From Candidatus Berkelbacteria bacterium (lineage in GTDB: Bacteria; Patescibacteriota; UBA1384; JACPKC01), in contig JACQIO010000019.1 in assembly GCA_016198415.1 (NCBI GenBank), positions 1-42,056 on the forward strand: a stretch of DNA of 42,056 nt, read 5' to 3'. Positions 23,566 to 31,086 of the stretch are shown here, piece after piece. Within the stretch, counting starts at the first letter, position 1. Every line of letters begins with the position of its first letter. The notes below the pieces were generated by a model. The model searched no databases. It was not told the DNA's origin and worked only from the letters and a program-made list of their open reading frames with translations. A program made the position numbers and the translations under genes.

Positions 23566-24792
23566 TCACGAATGGAAGTGAGGAACTGATCCCTCTGTGT
23601 CTGGATGCTGCGCCTCCACGTCTGGATGCTTCGCCTCCACGTCTGGATCGGGCGGGCGGCGGGTGAAGAGGAGTGTCGCCAGGAACGTCGTCACGGGTAC
23701 TGCCAGGACGATGGCGCTCGAGCCAGCTAGGGTTCGTAGGGCTTCTTCGACCACGAACTCACTGTTGAGCGTCACCCAGAACGGGACCGTCTGGGTGGTG
23801 GCCGCAATCAGGAACAGGGGCAGGCCAACGGCGGCGTAGGCGAGCGCCAACGTGTTGACGAGCGAGGCGACGTGTTCGCGGCCGACTGACATCCCCCGGG
23901 CAAAGAGGGCGCGCGCCGAGAGTGAGGGTTTGGCTCGCTTGAGCTCCTCAACGGTAGCGGCTTGGGTGGTGGTGACATCGTCGAGGACACCGAGCGTCCC
24001 CAGGATGATCCCGGCCAGGAGTAGACCACGGAGATCAAGCGAACCGAGGCTCCCCAGCTGCGCGTAGAAGGCCGCCTCGGAGCCGGTGCCAGACAGGTGG
24101 GCGAGGGCGGCGAAGAGCGTGCTCAGACCCACGGCGATGAGGAGGGTGAAGAGGAGGCTCGCCAGAGCGACCGTGGTCCGCCAGCGAATCCCGTGCGCCA
24201 GGTAGAGCGTTGCACTGGCAATCAGGAAGGCGCCGACGAGGGCAATGCCGACTGGTGCCTGACCGGCGGCAATCTGGGGGACGACGTACCAGGCGAGAAT
24301 ACCAATACTGAGGGCCAGTCCAACCAGTGCCAAGAATCCCTGGCGGCCACTGACGGCCACCACGAGGCCCATGAAGACGACGACGAGCCAGCCCAGCGCT
24401 GCGGTGCGCGCCCGATCAGCCACGTAGAGGTACGTGCTGCCATCGATTCGGGTACTCTCGCCCAGGATGAAGCGCTCGCCTGCTTCGAGTTTGTCGCTGG
24501 GTTGGATCGTGTACTTGGTGCCGTGCTCGAGCTCGCGCACCACGCCCTTGTCCGGGCCGCTCGTGATCTCCATTCGGAGCCGTTGAAAGGGCTGTTGGAA
24601 GCCATGCTCGAACTCGTTCACCCCCTCCTCGAGGACGGTGATGACCTGGGCCCACGTGAATCGATCGGCTGGGAGGGCATCAACCAAGGCCGGATCAGGT
24701 TCGAGGACCGGCTCGGCCTGGGCCAGCGCGGCGGGCAGGCCAGTCAGGCTCAAGACGAGGCCAGCCAGGACGAGCGCGCTACCCAAGTTCAT
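23566..24792 (-). CDS. YibE/F-family membrane protein
   Basis: 408 aa. Signal-like N-terminus (LVLAGLVLSLTGLPAALAQA), an extracytoplasmic domain (about 30-130) and seven to eight hydrophobic helices. The family core includes GVLDDVTTTQAATVEELKRA and REHVASLVNTLALAYAAVGLPLF. Role unsettled; YibE/F proteins are predicted transporters or channels. ATG 24792 is chosen because the signal peptide starts there; it overlaps the upstream dehydratase gene by 14 bp. The C-terminus encodes a DVEAKHP / DVEAQHP repeat from a 21-bp tandem DNA repeat. Confidence 0.85.
   Translation of the reverse strand: MNLGSALVLAGLVLSLTGLPAALAQAEPVLEPDPALVDALPADRFTWAQVITVLEEGVNEFEHGFQQPFQRLRMEITSGPDKGVVRELEHGTKYTIQPSDKLEAGERFILGESTRIDGSTYLYVADRARTAALGWLVVVFMGLVVAVSGRQGFLALVGLALSIGILAWYVVPQIAAGQAPVGIALVGAFLIASATLYLAHGIRWRTTVALASLLFTLLIAVGLSTLFAALAHLSGTGSEAAFYAQLGSLGSLDLRGLLLAGIILGTLGVLDDVTTTQAATVEELKRAKPSLSARALFARGMSVGREHVASLVNTLALAYAAVGLPLFLIAATTQTVPFWVTLNSEFVVEEALRTLAGSSAIVLAVPVTTFLATLLFTRRPPDPDVEAKHPDVEAQHPDTEGSVPHFHS
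23599..23650. repeat. 21-bp tandem repeat, about 2.5 copies, in the YibE/F 3' end
   Basis: GTCTGGATGCTGCGCCTCCAC and a one-mismatch copy follow directly, then a partial third. It encodes the acidic/His repeat at the protein C-terminus. Confidence 0.75.
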
Positions 24793-25078
24793 TGAGTCGG
24801 TGGGCGAGGCGAACATCCCGCTCGGTGATCCCGCCGGTGACGTGGGTCCAAAGGTTGAGCGTGACTTTGGTGTACTCAATCAGGATATCGGGGTGATGGT
24901 CGACCTCCTCTGCCACCAGGGCCACCGCGGCCACAAAGGCCATCGCCTGATCGAAGGACGGGAACTCCCAGCGGCGCTCCAGGGTTGAGTCAACCAGTCG
25001 CCAGTCGCCTCCCAGCTTGGCGAGGACGGACTCGATCTCAGTTGGGCTCAGTTGGCTGGGTCGGACACGGTCAGTCAT
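24779..25078 (-). CDS. Pterin-4a-carbinolamine dehydratase (PCD/DCoH)
   Basis: 99 aa, full length. The family signature EVDHHPDILIEYTKVTLNLW followed by THVTGGITERD is intact, including the active-site His pair. It dehydrates 4a-hydroxytetrahydrobiopterin or serves pterin recycling. No pterin-dependent hydroxylase is in the window, so the partner is unknown. Leaderless: TACACT exactly 6 nt before ATG 25078. It precedes and overlaps the YibE/F gene. Confidence 0.92.
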   Translation of the reverse strand: MTDRVRPSQLSPTEIESVLAKLGGDWRLVDSTLERRWEFPSFDQAMAFVAAVALVAEEVDHHPDILIEYTKVTLNLWTHVTGGITERDVRLAHRLNELG

Positions 25079-25084
25079 GGGCCC

Positions 25085-25090
25085 AGTGTA
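25085..25090 (-). promoter_or_regulatory. -10 hexamer, leaderless start of the dehydratase gene
   Basis: TACACT on the minus strand, exactly 6 nt before ATG 25078. Confidence 0.6.
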
Positions 25091-25194
25091 CCTGGTACTC
25101 GTCTCGCTGCCAACCTGGTTTGACGAACGTTCCTCGACCTACGTTCCAGGAATGTTAGTCAGGTCGGAGTGGGATCGTTCGGTTGACGCTGTGC

Positions 25195-25200
25195 TACCAT
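25195..25200 (+). promoter_or_regulatory. -10 hexamer, leaderless start of the 25207 gene
   Basis: TACCAT exactly 6 nt before ATG 25207. Confidence 0.55.
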
Positions 25201-25206
25201 GGGCGT

Positions 25207-26556
25207 ATGCGACTCTCCTTCTACGGAGCGGCCGGCGAGGTGACTGGGAGTAACTACCACCTTGAGACCAGCCAGGCGACGGTCCTCATCGACTGTGGGG
25301 CGTTCCAGGGTGGGAAAGAGGCCGAGCTCAAGAACGCGGCCCCGTTCCTCTACGATCCTCATCGGGTTGATTCCCTCGTCCTCACTCATGCCCACCTGGA
25401 CCACGTCGGTCGGGTGGCCAAGCTCGTCCGTGATGGCTTCCGGGGTCCCATCTACGCGACCGGTGCCACCAAGGCGCTGGCAAAGCTCATCATGCTGGAT
25501 GCGGCCAAGATCATGAGCCACGAAGAGCTCAAGTTTGGTGACGAGCCACTCTACGGCGAGGCCGAGGTGGCGCAGGCGATGGCCCAGTTCCATGAGTTGC
25601 CATACGGGAGCAAGCAACCGGTGGCTGACGGCGTAGAGGTCCGCTTGGTGGACGCGGGCCACATTCTTGGATCGGCCTCGGTGGAACTTTGGGCCGAGGG
25701 GAAGAAGCTCCTCTTCTCCGGTGACCTTGGGAATCAGGACACCCCCATCATCCGTGACCCCACCCCAGTGACCGAGGCGGACGAGATCATCAGCGAGTCC
25801 ACCTACGGTGGCCGGACGCACGAGCCGGCGACCAAGCGCGAGGAGATCTTGGCCCGCGTGATCGGGCAGACCGTCGCCAAGCGGGGCACCCTCCTTATTC
25901 CGGCTTTTGCGCTCGAGCGGACCCAGGAGTTGCTCCATGCGCTCGATCACCTCGTTGATACCGATCGGATTGCGGACGTGCCCTTCTTCCTGGATTCGCC
26001 ACTCGCCATCAAAGCTACCGAGGTCTTTAGTCTGTTCCCAGACTACTATGATGCCGAGGCTGCGGCCCATGTCCGCGCCGGCGACGACTTCTTTGCCGTA
26101 CCGGGGCTGCGCCTGACCGAGACCGTTGAGCAGTCAAAGCGGATCGCTTCCGTGCCTCCGCCCAAGGTGATCATTGCCGGATCGGGGATGATGACCGGGG
26201 GGAGGATCCTGCACCATCTGAAGCAGTCCGTCAGCGACCCAACCACGACGATTCTGATCGTTGGCTACCAGGCCGAAGGCACGCTCGGCCGGCGCTTGAT
26301 TGAGAAGGTCAGGAGTATCGATCTCTTCCACGAACCCCACCGCGTCGAGGCGACCATCATCGCCTGCGGTGCCTTCTCGGCGCACGCCGATCACCCTCAC
26401 CTGTTGGCGTGGATCGGGGCCGTCCAGTCGCCGGTCCAACAAGTCTACCTGACCCACGGCGAGGTCTCGGCTGCCCGCGCCCTCCAGCCCGACATCGAAT
26501 CTCAGCTCGGGCATCCCACGCACGTCCCGAGACTTGGGGAGCACGTCACCCTCTAA
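25207..26556 (+). CDS. MBL-fold beta-CASP RNA-processing nuclease
   Basis: 449 aa. N-terminal metallo-beta-lactamase motif LTHAHLDHVGRV and later zinc ligands in DAGHILGSAS and FSGDLGN. The beta-CASP insert contains GMMTGGRILHHLK, and the C-terminal FSAHADHPHL and YLTHGE motifs are typical of YSH1/CPSF-like prokaryotic ribonucleases. It likely processes or degrades RNA in the cytoplasm. ATG 25207 is preferred over 25183 (TACCAT, 6 nt). All metal ligands appear intact. Confidence 0.92.
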   Translation: MRLSFYGAAGEVTGSNYHLETSQATVLIDCGAFQGGKEAELKNAAPFLYDPHRVDSLVLTHAHLDHVGRVAKLVRDGFRGPIYATGATKALAKLIMLDAAKIMSHEELKFGDEPLYGEAEVAQAMAQFHELPYGSKQPVADGVEVRLVDAGHILGSASVELWAEGKKLLFSGDLGNQDTPIIRDPTPVTEADEIISESTYGGRTHEPATKREEILARVIGQTVAKRGTLLIPAFALERTQELLHALDHLVDTDRIADVPFFLDSPLAIKATEVFSLFPDYYDAEAAAHVRAGDDFFAVPGLRLTETVEQSKRIASVPPPKVIIAGSGMMTGGRILHHLKQSVSDPTTTILIVGYQAEGTLGRRLIEKVRSIDLFHEPHRVEATIIACGAFSAHADHPHLLAWIGAVQSPVQQVYLTHGEVSAARALQPDIESQLGHPTHVPRLGEHVTL

Positions 26557-26574
26557 GGTTGGCTGGACCCAAGC

Positions 26575-26919
26575 TCAGCGGAGGGTTTTCAGCACATCCT
26601 CCAGTTGTCGCTTGAGCGGCGGAAGATCGCTGTGAATGGTATCCCAGGTGATCTTTAGGCTCACGCCGGGGTAGTGATGGATAAGGAAATTACGCATGCC
26701 ACCGATCTTCGATCAAGGAACGTCCGCGTATTGTTCACGGACGTCTTCGGGCAACTGTGTTGCGGCTTCGCCCAAAATCATGAAGCGTCGCAGAACGGCA
26801 TCTTGGAGCTGAAAATCTTCGATGAATTCGAGGTACGATTTCGAAGTAACGTACGTTTGGATTTTCTCGATTGACTCCACCATGTCCTGGACGTAGAGCC
26901 GGACTGATCGGGGCGTCAT
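26575..26919 (-). pseudogene. hepT: HepT-like HEPN ribonuclease toxin with in-frame TGA
   Basis: Read through, the frame gives a 114-residue HepT-like HEPN protein. A TGA at 26713-26715 interrupts it after EQYADVP, at the place where relatives usually carry Trp. Downstream, SKIGGMRNFLIHHYPGVSL keeps an intact RX4HXY catalytic motif, followed by a normal family C-terminus ending at 26575. The ORF track shows only the 68-aa upstream part, which lacks the active site. The start overlaps the antitoxin stop by ATGA. One base change separates TGA from TGG. Options are a disabling mutation, a strain-level variant or sequencing error, or readthrough. Confidence 0.82.
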
Positions 26920-27206
26920 AGCAGGGCAACACGGTCCTTCAGAATCGCATCCTTGAGCCGTGGATGAATCGAGTCTTCCGTCATAACGTCAACTTTTTTC
27001 CGGAACTCACCCTCAAGCTCTTGTTGGAGACCGACAAGATCAAAGAGTGTTGCTCCGGGCTTGAAATCGACCACGAGATCGAGGTCGCTGGCTGGCGTAT
27101 CCTCTCCACGAGCGACGGAGCCGACCACATCGACATGTCGGACGGGGAAGCGAACCACGATCGGCTGAATCTTCCGTTTGAGCTCATGTAGTTCATGCTT
27201 TGACAT
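26916..27206 (-). CDS. mntA: MntA-like nucleotidyltransferase antitoxin
   Basis: 96 aa minimal nucleotidyltransferase. The core GSVARGEDTPASDLDLVVDF matches the GSX10DXD motif, and a third Asp lies in KKVDVMTED. In HepT/MntA (type VII) systems this protein neutralises the HEPN toxin by AMPylating a Tyr near its active site. Here the antitoxin is intact while its toxin carries a stop. Leaderless: TAACAT exactly 6 nt before ATG 27206. A small palindrome (TACCA-GAACA-TGGTA) overlaps the hexamer and could be an operator. Confidence 0.9.
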   Translation of the reverse strand: MSKHELHELKRKIQPIVVRFPVRHVDVVGSVARGEDTPASDLDLVVDFKPGATLFDLVGLQQELEGEFRKKVDVMTEDSIHPRLKDAILKDRVALL

Positions 27207-27212
27207 AGCTCT

Positions 27213-27231
27213 ATGTTACCAGAACATGGTA
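27213..27231 (-). promoter_or_regulatory. -10 hexamer of mntA with overlapping palindrome
   Basis: TAACAT (27213-27218) lies 6 nt before ATG 27206. TACCA-GAACA-TGGTA overlaps it and is a candidate site for autoregulation. Confidence 0.5.
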
Positions 27232-27240
27232 CCGTTTGTC

Positions 27241-27258
27241 GTGAGAGTAGGCAGTGTG
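27241..27258 (+). repeat. Short direct repeat, left copy
   Basis: GTGAGAGTAGGCAGTGTG, with one mismatch to 28419-28436. The copies flank the 27467-28390 gene. Confidence 0.6.
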
Positions 27259-27300
27259 TTGCGGCTTACGGGCCGAGGTTCGGGGATCGCACTGGAGCGC

Positions 27301-27328
27301 TTGACACAGAGCCCAGATCAGGTATGAT
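27301..27328 (+). promoter_or_regulatory. Canonical sigma70-type promoter
   Basis: TTGACA, 16-nt spacer, TATGAT. This is one of the few consensus two-box promoters in the window. It implies a leader of about 130 nt before ATG 27467. Confidence 0.75.
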
Positions 27329-27347
27329 CCGGCGTTCCTTTCCAACC

Positions 27348-27448
27348 GTTTCCCAGCGCACCGTTCTGCACCAGTCGGCCGGCAGCTCACCGTGGTGCCG
27401 AACTGCGCTCTGGGAAACCAGAGACTCGCCCGCCAGAGCACATCTGGC
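27348..27448 (+). ncRNA. Structured 5' leader of the 27467 gene
   Basis: A long stem-loop spans 27348-27418: GTTTCCCAG pairs with CTGGGAAAC, CGCA with TGCG, GTTC with GAAC and GCACCA with TGGTGC. There are short bulges and a 19-nt apical loop. A second hairpin, GCCAGA-GCACA-TCTGGC (27432-27448), ends just before the AAAGGAGGG ribosome site. Both lie between promoter and start codon, so a cis-regulatory RNA is likely. I do not match it to a known riboswitch class. Confidence 0.6.
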
Positions 27449-27466
27449 AAAGGAGGGTGACGACCG

Positions 27467-28390
27467 ATGGCTGTTCAGAATCGGATCCCACCCACAGATG
27501 GCCAGGTGGCCAAGGTCAAGACCCAGGCTGAGGACGCGCTCAGGAAGGCCGGCCTCAGCAAGGACCAGGTCCAGACGATGCTCGCGAAAAAGGGGAGTGA
27601 GCTGAAGCACGGGCTGAAGGACCTGTTCCGTCGCCTCGGCGGTATCGTGAACCCCTACGATGACGAGTACGAGGAGAGCGAGTCCGGCTACCCGGCCGGC
27701 TACCGGCCCAAGTCAGTGGTAGAGCAGCTCGCCATCTTCGCGCTGCTCTACCTCGGGCTCGACGCCTCCCACGTCGCGGGCCTGGCCGAGCGCTGGCACC
27801 ACCTGCCAGATAGTGCGGAGCTCCTCCAGGTGGTGCCCAAGCTGAGCGCGGTCGCCAGGATCAGGGAGATCACCGACCCTTACGGTGTCGGCTACGGCCC
27901 CTGTTTGGAGGTCATGCTCAGCCAGATCGGCGCCAGCCGGCCGTTCCATAACTACCGGGCAGGCGCGCTGACCGACAGGCAGGTCCAGCTGCTCGCTCAC
28001 ACCCGGCAGGTGCTCGAGCAGCTCGAGGCCGAAACCCTGGGCGACTACCTCGTCGTCCCGATGCAGTCGGGCCGGCTCTACGCCGGCAGCTCGGTTCGCC
28101 GGGCGCGCTGGCAGGCCGAGTACAACGACCAGTGGGCACTGCCCAGCTGGGTCGTCGGCCATCACCTACTGGTCCACCCGGAGCGCCTCGTGGCCTACGA
28201 GGATCTCTGGATCGACTGCCCGGGCGACGAGTACCGTTCGGATGCCGATGGCGACTTCTTCAGCGCCCTGTACTTCTTCGTCGTCGGCGGCGGGCAGCTC
28301 GGGTTCAGCAGCCACTGGGTCGGCGATGCCGTCGAGGGCTATGGCTCGGCGTCCGGCGTCCTCGGGAGTGAGGAGCCCTTGGCCGTTTAG
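27467..28390 (+). CDS. Hypothetical protein, 307 aa
   Basis: Soluble protein without an obvious signal or membrane segment. The N-terminal 45 residues form a Lys-rich helical region (VAKVKTQAEDALRKAGLSKD). An acidic hinge with PYDDEYEESESGYPAGYRP follows, then a helical/mixed domain (about 80-200). The aromatic- and Gly-rich C-terminus holds FFSALYFFVVGGGQLGFSS. It has the strongest ribosome site in the window (AAAGGAGGG, 9 nt from ATG) behind a consensus promoter and structured leader. It is flanked by 18-bp direct repeats and next to a reverse-transcriptase remnant. I recognise no family. A diversity-generating target role was considered, but no variable-repeat signature is visible. Confidence 0.75.
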   Translation: MAVQNRIPPTDGQVAKVKTQAEDALRKAGLSKDQVQTMLAKKGSELKHGLKDLFRRLGGIVNPYDDEYEESESGYPAGYRPKSVVEQLAIFALLYLGLDASHVAGLAERWHHLPDSAELLQVVPKLSAVARIREITDPYGVGYGPCLEVMLSQIGASRPFHNYRAGALTDRQVQLLAHTRQVLEQLEAETLGDYLVVPMQSGRLYAGSSVRRARWQAEYNDQWALPSWVVGHHLLVHPERLVAYEDLWIDCPGDEYRSDADGDFFSALYFFVVGGGQLGFSSHWVGDAVEGYGSASGVLGSEEPLAV

Positions 28391-28418
28391 GCCCTGGTCC
28401 CTTTCGTCCCCTTGGTCG

Positions 28419-28436
28419 GTGAGAGTAGACAGTGTG
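28419..28436 (+). repeat. Short direct repeat, right copy
   Basis: GTGAGAGTAGACAGTGTG, 17 of 18 identical to 27241-27258. A third, shorter match (TGAGAGTAGG) begins at 28499. Confidence 0.6.
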
Positions 28437-28616
28437 CGCCATCCTGGCGCCGCTGGCTACTCTCTTTTTTCTTGCCCGAGTCCTCGGTATCCTCGAACTG
28501 AGAGTAGGTCGTGCGGCGTTGTCTACGGACAACGTCCACCGAAATCCTTGCCACCGTGCAAGCGGCCAGAGCCCCGACGCTCATTTGAGGTTGGGGGCGT
28601 GTCGGGACGGTGGTGA
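28437..28616. other. Non-coding stretch upstream of the reverse-transcriptase remnant
   Basis: No supported gene. It contains GTTGTC-TACG-GACAAC (a 6-bp hairpin, about 28517-28532) and the third TGAGAGTAGG copy. It could hold decayed RT 5' sequence or a template repeat, but I can show neither. Confidence 0.4.
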
Positions 28617-29075
28617 GACACTCCGTACCCACATCTGGGAGCGATGCCCATCGGCAACCTCACGAGTCAGCTCTTCGCCAACATCTACTTAGATGAGCTC
28701 GACCAGTTCGTGAAGCACGAACTCCTGGAGACGCACTACCTCCGCTACACCGACGACTTCATCCTGCTTCACCAGGATCCAGCGCACCTTCGCTCGCTCA
28801 TCCCGCGTCTTGAGCAGTTCCTGACCGAGCGACTCCGGCTTGCGCTCCATCCACGCAAGGTGATCCTGCGGAAGCTCCGGCGAGGCATTGACTTCCTCGG
28901 CTACGTCGTGCTGCCGCATCACCGAGTCTTGCGGACCCGGACCAAGCGTCGGATGCTGCGGCGCGTGACCAGGGACAATCTCCCGAGCTACCTCGGCCTT
29001 CTCCAGCACTGCCACGGCTACCAGCTGACACAAGTGCTGAACGCTCAAGTGGCGGTGGACCAAGCCTCTGATTGA
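28617..29075 (+). pseudogene. 5'-truncated reverse transcriptase, diversity-generating-retroelement type
   Basis: The frame is open from just after TGA 28614 and begins directly before RT motif 4, MPIGNLTSQLFANIYLDEL. The IGxxxSQ form is characteristic of DGR RTs, where group II intron RTs have QGxxxSP. The YTDDF catalytic box, LALHPRK and GIDFLGYVV (motifs 5-7) follow, then a thumb-like tail with PSYLGLLQHCHGYQL. Motifs 1-3, including the first catalytic Asp, are missing, so it cannot be active. No Avd gene or template repeat was identified. Confidence 0.8.
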
Positions 29076-29117
29076 AGAATGGTGATGGATGAGTGATGAT
29101 GAACATGAGGTTTCATC

Positions 29118-29576
29118 ATGAATCACCCATCCCGAATCTATATCGCTGCTGATCACAACGGGTTTGCCCTCAAGGAGCGCCTCGTGGCCTGGCTTCGTGG
29201 TGCTGGTCACATCGTTGAAGATCTGGGTGCGAGCCAGCACGACCCTGGCGACGACTACTCGACGTATGGGATCAAGCTCGGCGAAGCGGTTGCAGCCCAC
29301 CCCGGGACGGTCGGGATTGCGCTGTGTGGTTCGGGGCAGGGGATCGCGCTGGCTGCGAACAAGGTCAGGGGGGTGCGGGCGGCTGTCCCCTGGAACCCCG
29401 CCATCGCGATGGATAGCCGGACCGACGACGATGCGAATGTCCTGTGTCTGGCGGCTGACTACCTCGACCAGCCACTGACCGAGCAGATCGTCCAGGCCTG
29501 GCTCGCGACGCCATTCTCGGGTGAGGCCCGTCATCGGGCGCGGATTGCAGAGATTGAGCGCTACGAGGCGCAATGA
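29118..29576 (+). CDS. rpiB: Ribose-5-phosphate isomerase B
   Basis: 152 aa, full length. N-terminal IYIAADHNGFALKE and the catalytic-Cys segment ALCGSGQGIALAANKVRG are typical of RpiB, as is the later DDDANVLCLAADYL. It interconverts ribulose 5-phosphate and ribose 5-phosphate. It is the first gene of a six-gene operon; GAGGT lies 6 nt before ATG. Its stop overlaps rpe by ATGA. Confidence 0.95.
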   Translation: MNHPSRIYIAADHNGFALKERLVAWLRGAGHIVEDLGASQHDPGDDYSTYGIKLGEAVAAHPGTVGIALCGSGQGIALAANKVRGVRAAVPWNPAIAMDSRTDDDANVLCLAADYLDQPLTEQIVQAWLATPFSGEARHRARIAEIERYEAQ

Positions 29577-30223
29577 CCCAGCTGGTGCCAGCCATCCTGG
29601 CCTCAACCGCGCACGCCCTTGAGACTCAGGCGAGCGATATCGTCTCGCTCGCCGATCTCGTCTCCTACGATGTCATGGACGGGGCCTTTGTCTCAGAGGG
29701 AACGCCCCGGCCGGGCCAGTTTCCCATTCTCCCGCCGGGCTCATCGCTCTTCTGGCACCTGATGGTCCACGATCCGCTGACGTACCTGGACGAGTGCCTG
29801 GCCCACCCCAACGAGTCCAAGATCGTGGCCGTCCATGCCGAGGCAGTTGGCCTAGAAGCCGCCCTCGAACGTCTCCGGACGGAGGAGGTGATCGTGGGCC
29901 TCGTCCTCAATCCGGCCACTCGGGTGGCGGACGTGCACTCCCTCATCCGGTCGGTCGATCTCGTCCAGATCATGACCACCATACCGGGGGCGCAGGGCCA
30001 CCAGTTCCTCCCGGCGATGCTTGAGAAGGTCCAAGAGCTCAAAGAGCTCCGCGAGAATCTCCTGGTGGCGATCGATGGTGGCGCCGATCTTGCTACAATA
30101 GCCATGATTGCCCGGTTCTGGCCTGACTACGTGGCGGTGGGCAGTGCCCTGACCGAGGCGACGGATCCGGCCGATACCTATCGAGCGATGGAGCGACTGG
30201 TGGCAAGCGCGCAGTCGTCCTAG
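29573..30223 (+). CDS. rpe: Ribulose-phosphate 3-epimerase
   Basis: 216 aa TIM barrel. Typical elements are VPAILAS at the start, SYDVMDGAFV (metal/active-site Asp), FWHLMVHDPLTYL, VHAEA and VAIDGGADL near the phosphate site. Sequence is divergent from the E. coli type, but position and motifs agree. Overlaps rpiB by ATGA and is 14 bp ahead of the transketolase N-terminal gene. Confidence 0.88.
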   Translation: MTQLVPAILASTAHALETQASDIVSLADLVSYDVMDGAFVSEGTPRPGQFPILPPGSSLFWHLMVHDPLTYLDECLAHPNESKIVAVHAEAVGLEAALERLRTEEVIVGLVLNPATRVADVHSLIRSVDLVQIMTTIPGAQGHQFLPAMLEKVQELKELRENLLVAIDGGADLATIAMIARFWPDYVAVGSALTEATDPADTYRAMERLVASAQSS

Positions 30224-30237
30224 GAAGCGGAGGGGCT

Positions 30238-31086
30238 GTGACGATTCAGGAGCTTGAAGAGACGGCGAACGCGATTCGTCAGGACGTCATCACCATGCTG
30301 GCGGAGGCGGGCTCTGGGCACGCGGCCGGATCCCTAGGCATGGCTGACGTGCTGGCCGTCCTCTACGGTGCGATCCTCCATCATCAGCCCCGCCGTCCCG
30401 ACTGGCCGGACCGTGATCGCCTCGTCTTGTCGAATGGCCACATTGCCCCTGCCCTCTACGCGACGCTCGCGCAGGCTGGCTACTTTCCCAAGCGCGAACT
30501 CCTGTCGCTGCGTCAGCTGGGGAGTCGCCTCCAAGGCCATCCTGAGCGGACGAGGCTCCCAGGCCTCGAGACCAGTTCGGGCCCGCTCGGGTCAGGCCTG
30601 TCACAGGCCATCGGCATGGCCCTGGCGGCTCGGCTCGATGGTGCGAGCTGGCGAACGTACTGTCTCATGTCCGACGGTGAGCAGAACGAGGGCAATACCT
30701 GGGAGGCAGCGATGCTGGCGGGCCGAGAACGCCTCGACCATTTGATCGCCGTCGTTGATCGCAACCACATCCAGATGGATGGCCCGACTGAGCACGTGAT
30801 GCCGCTCGAGCCGCTCGGGGACAAGTACCGAGCCTTTGGGTGGCACGTCCTGGAAGTCGACGGCCACAATCACCGACTCCTGCTCGATGCGTTCAACACT
30901 GCCAAGACGGTTCAGGCCCAACCGGCCCTGATCATTGCCCAGACCGTCCCGGGCCGGGGCGTCAGCTTCATGGAGCGCCGGTTTGCGTGGCACGGCAAGG
31001 CGCCAAACCGGGCTGAAGCGGACGCTGCGCTCAGAGAACTGGGGGCGTTCCGTCAGCCCGCCCGGACGTCGAGGGCTTCCCGATGA
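30238..31086 (+). CDS. Transketolase, N-terminal (thiamine diphosphate-binding) subunit
   Basis: 282 aa. GTG start after GCGGAGGGGCT. Motifs: GSGHAAGSLGMADVLAVLY, LSNGHIAPALYATLAQ, and the ThDP/Mg site SDGEQNEGNTWEAAMLA plus VVDRNHIQMDG. It corresponds to the first half of transketolase. The second half is the next gene, overlapping by ATGA, which should ensure equal translation. Split transketolases are known in archaea and several bacterial lineages. Confidence 0.94.
   Translation: MTIQELEETANAIRQDVITMLAEAGSGHAAGSLGMADVLAVLYGAILHHQPRRPDWPDRDRLVLSNGHIAPALYATLAQAGYFPKRELLSLRQLGSRLQGHPERTRLPGLETSSGPLGSGLSQAIGMALAARLDGASWRTYCLMSDGEQNEGNTWEAAMLAGRERLDHLIAVVDRNHIQMDGPTEHVMPLEPLGDKYRAFGWHVLEVDGHNHRLLLDAFNTAKTVQAQPALIIAQTVPGRGVSFMERRFAWHGKAPNRAEADAALRELGAFRQPARTSRASR

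Noticed and set aside
25177-25200. TTGACG as -35 for the 25207 gene
   Set aside because: It is only 6-8 nt from TACCAT, far too close for a two-box promoter.
26713-26715. UGA recoded as Trp or Gly
   Set aside because: TGA ends zwf, gnd, rpiB and other intact genes in this window, so genome-wide recoding is excluded. A local mutation is simpler.
27467-28390. DGR target (variable) protein
   Set aside because: It lies near a DGR-type RT remnant, but I see no repeat of its 3' end in the window and no adenine-derived codon pattern typical of a variable region.
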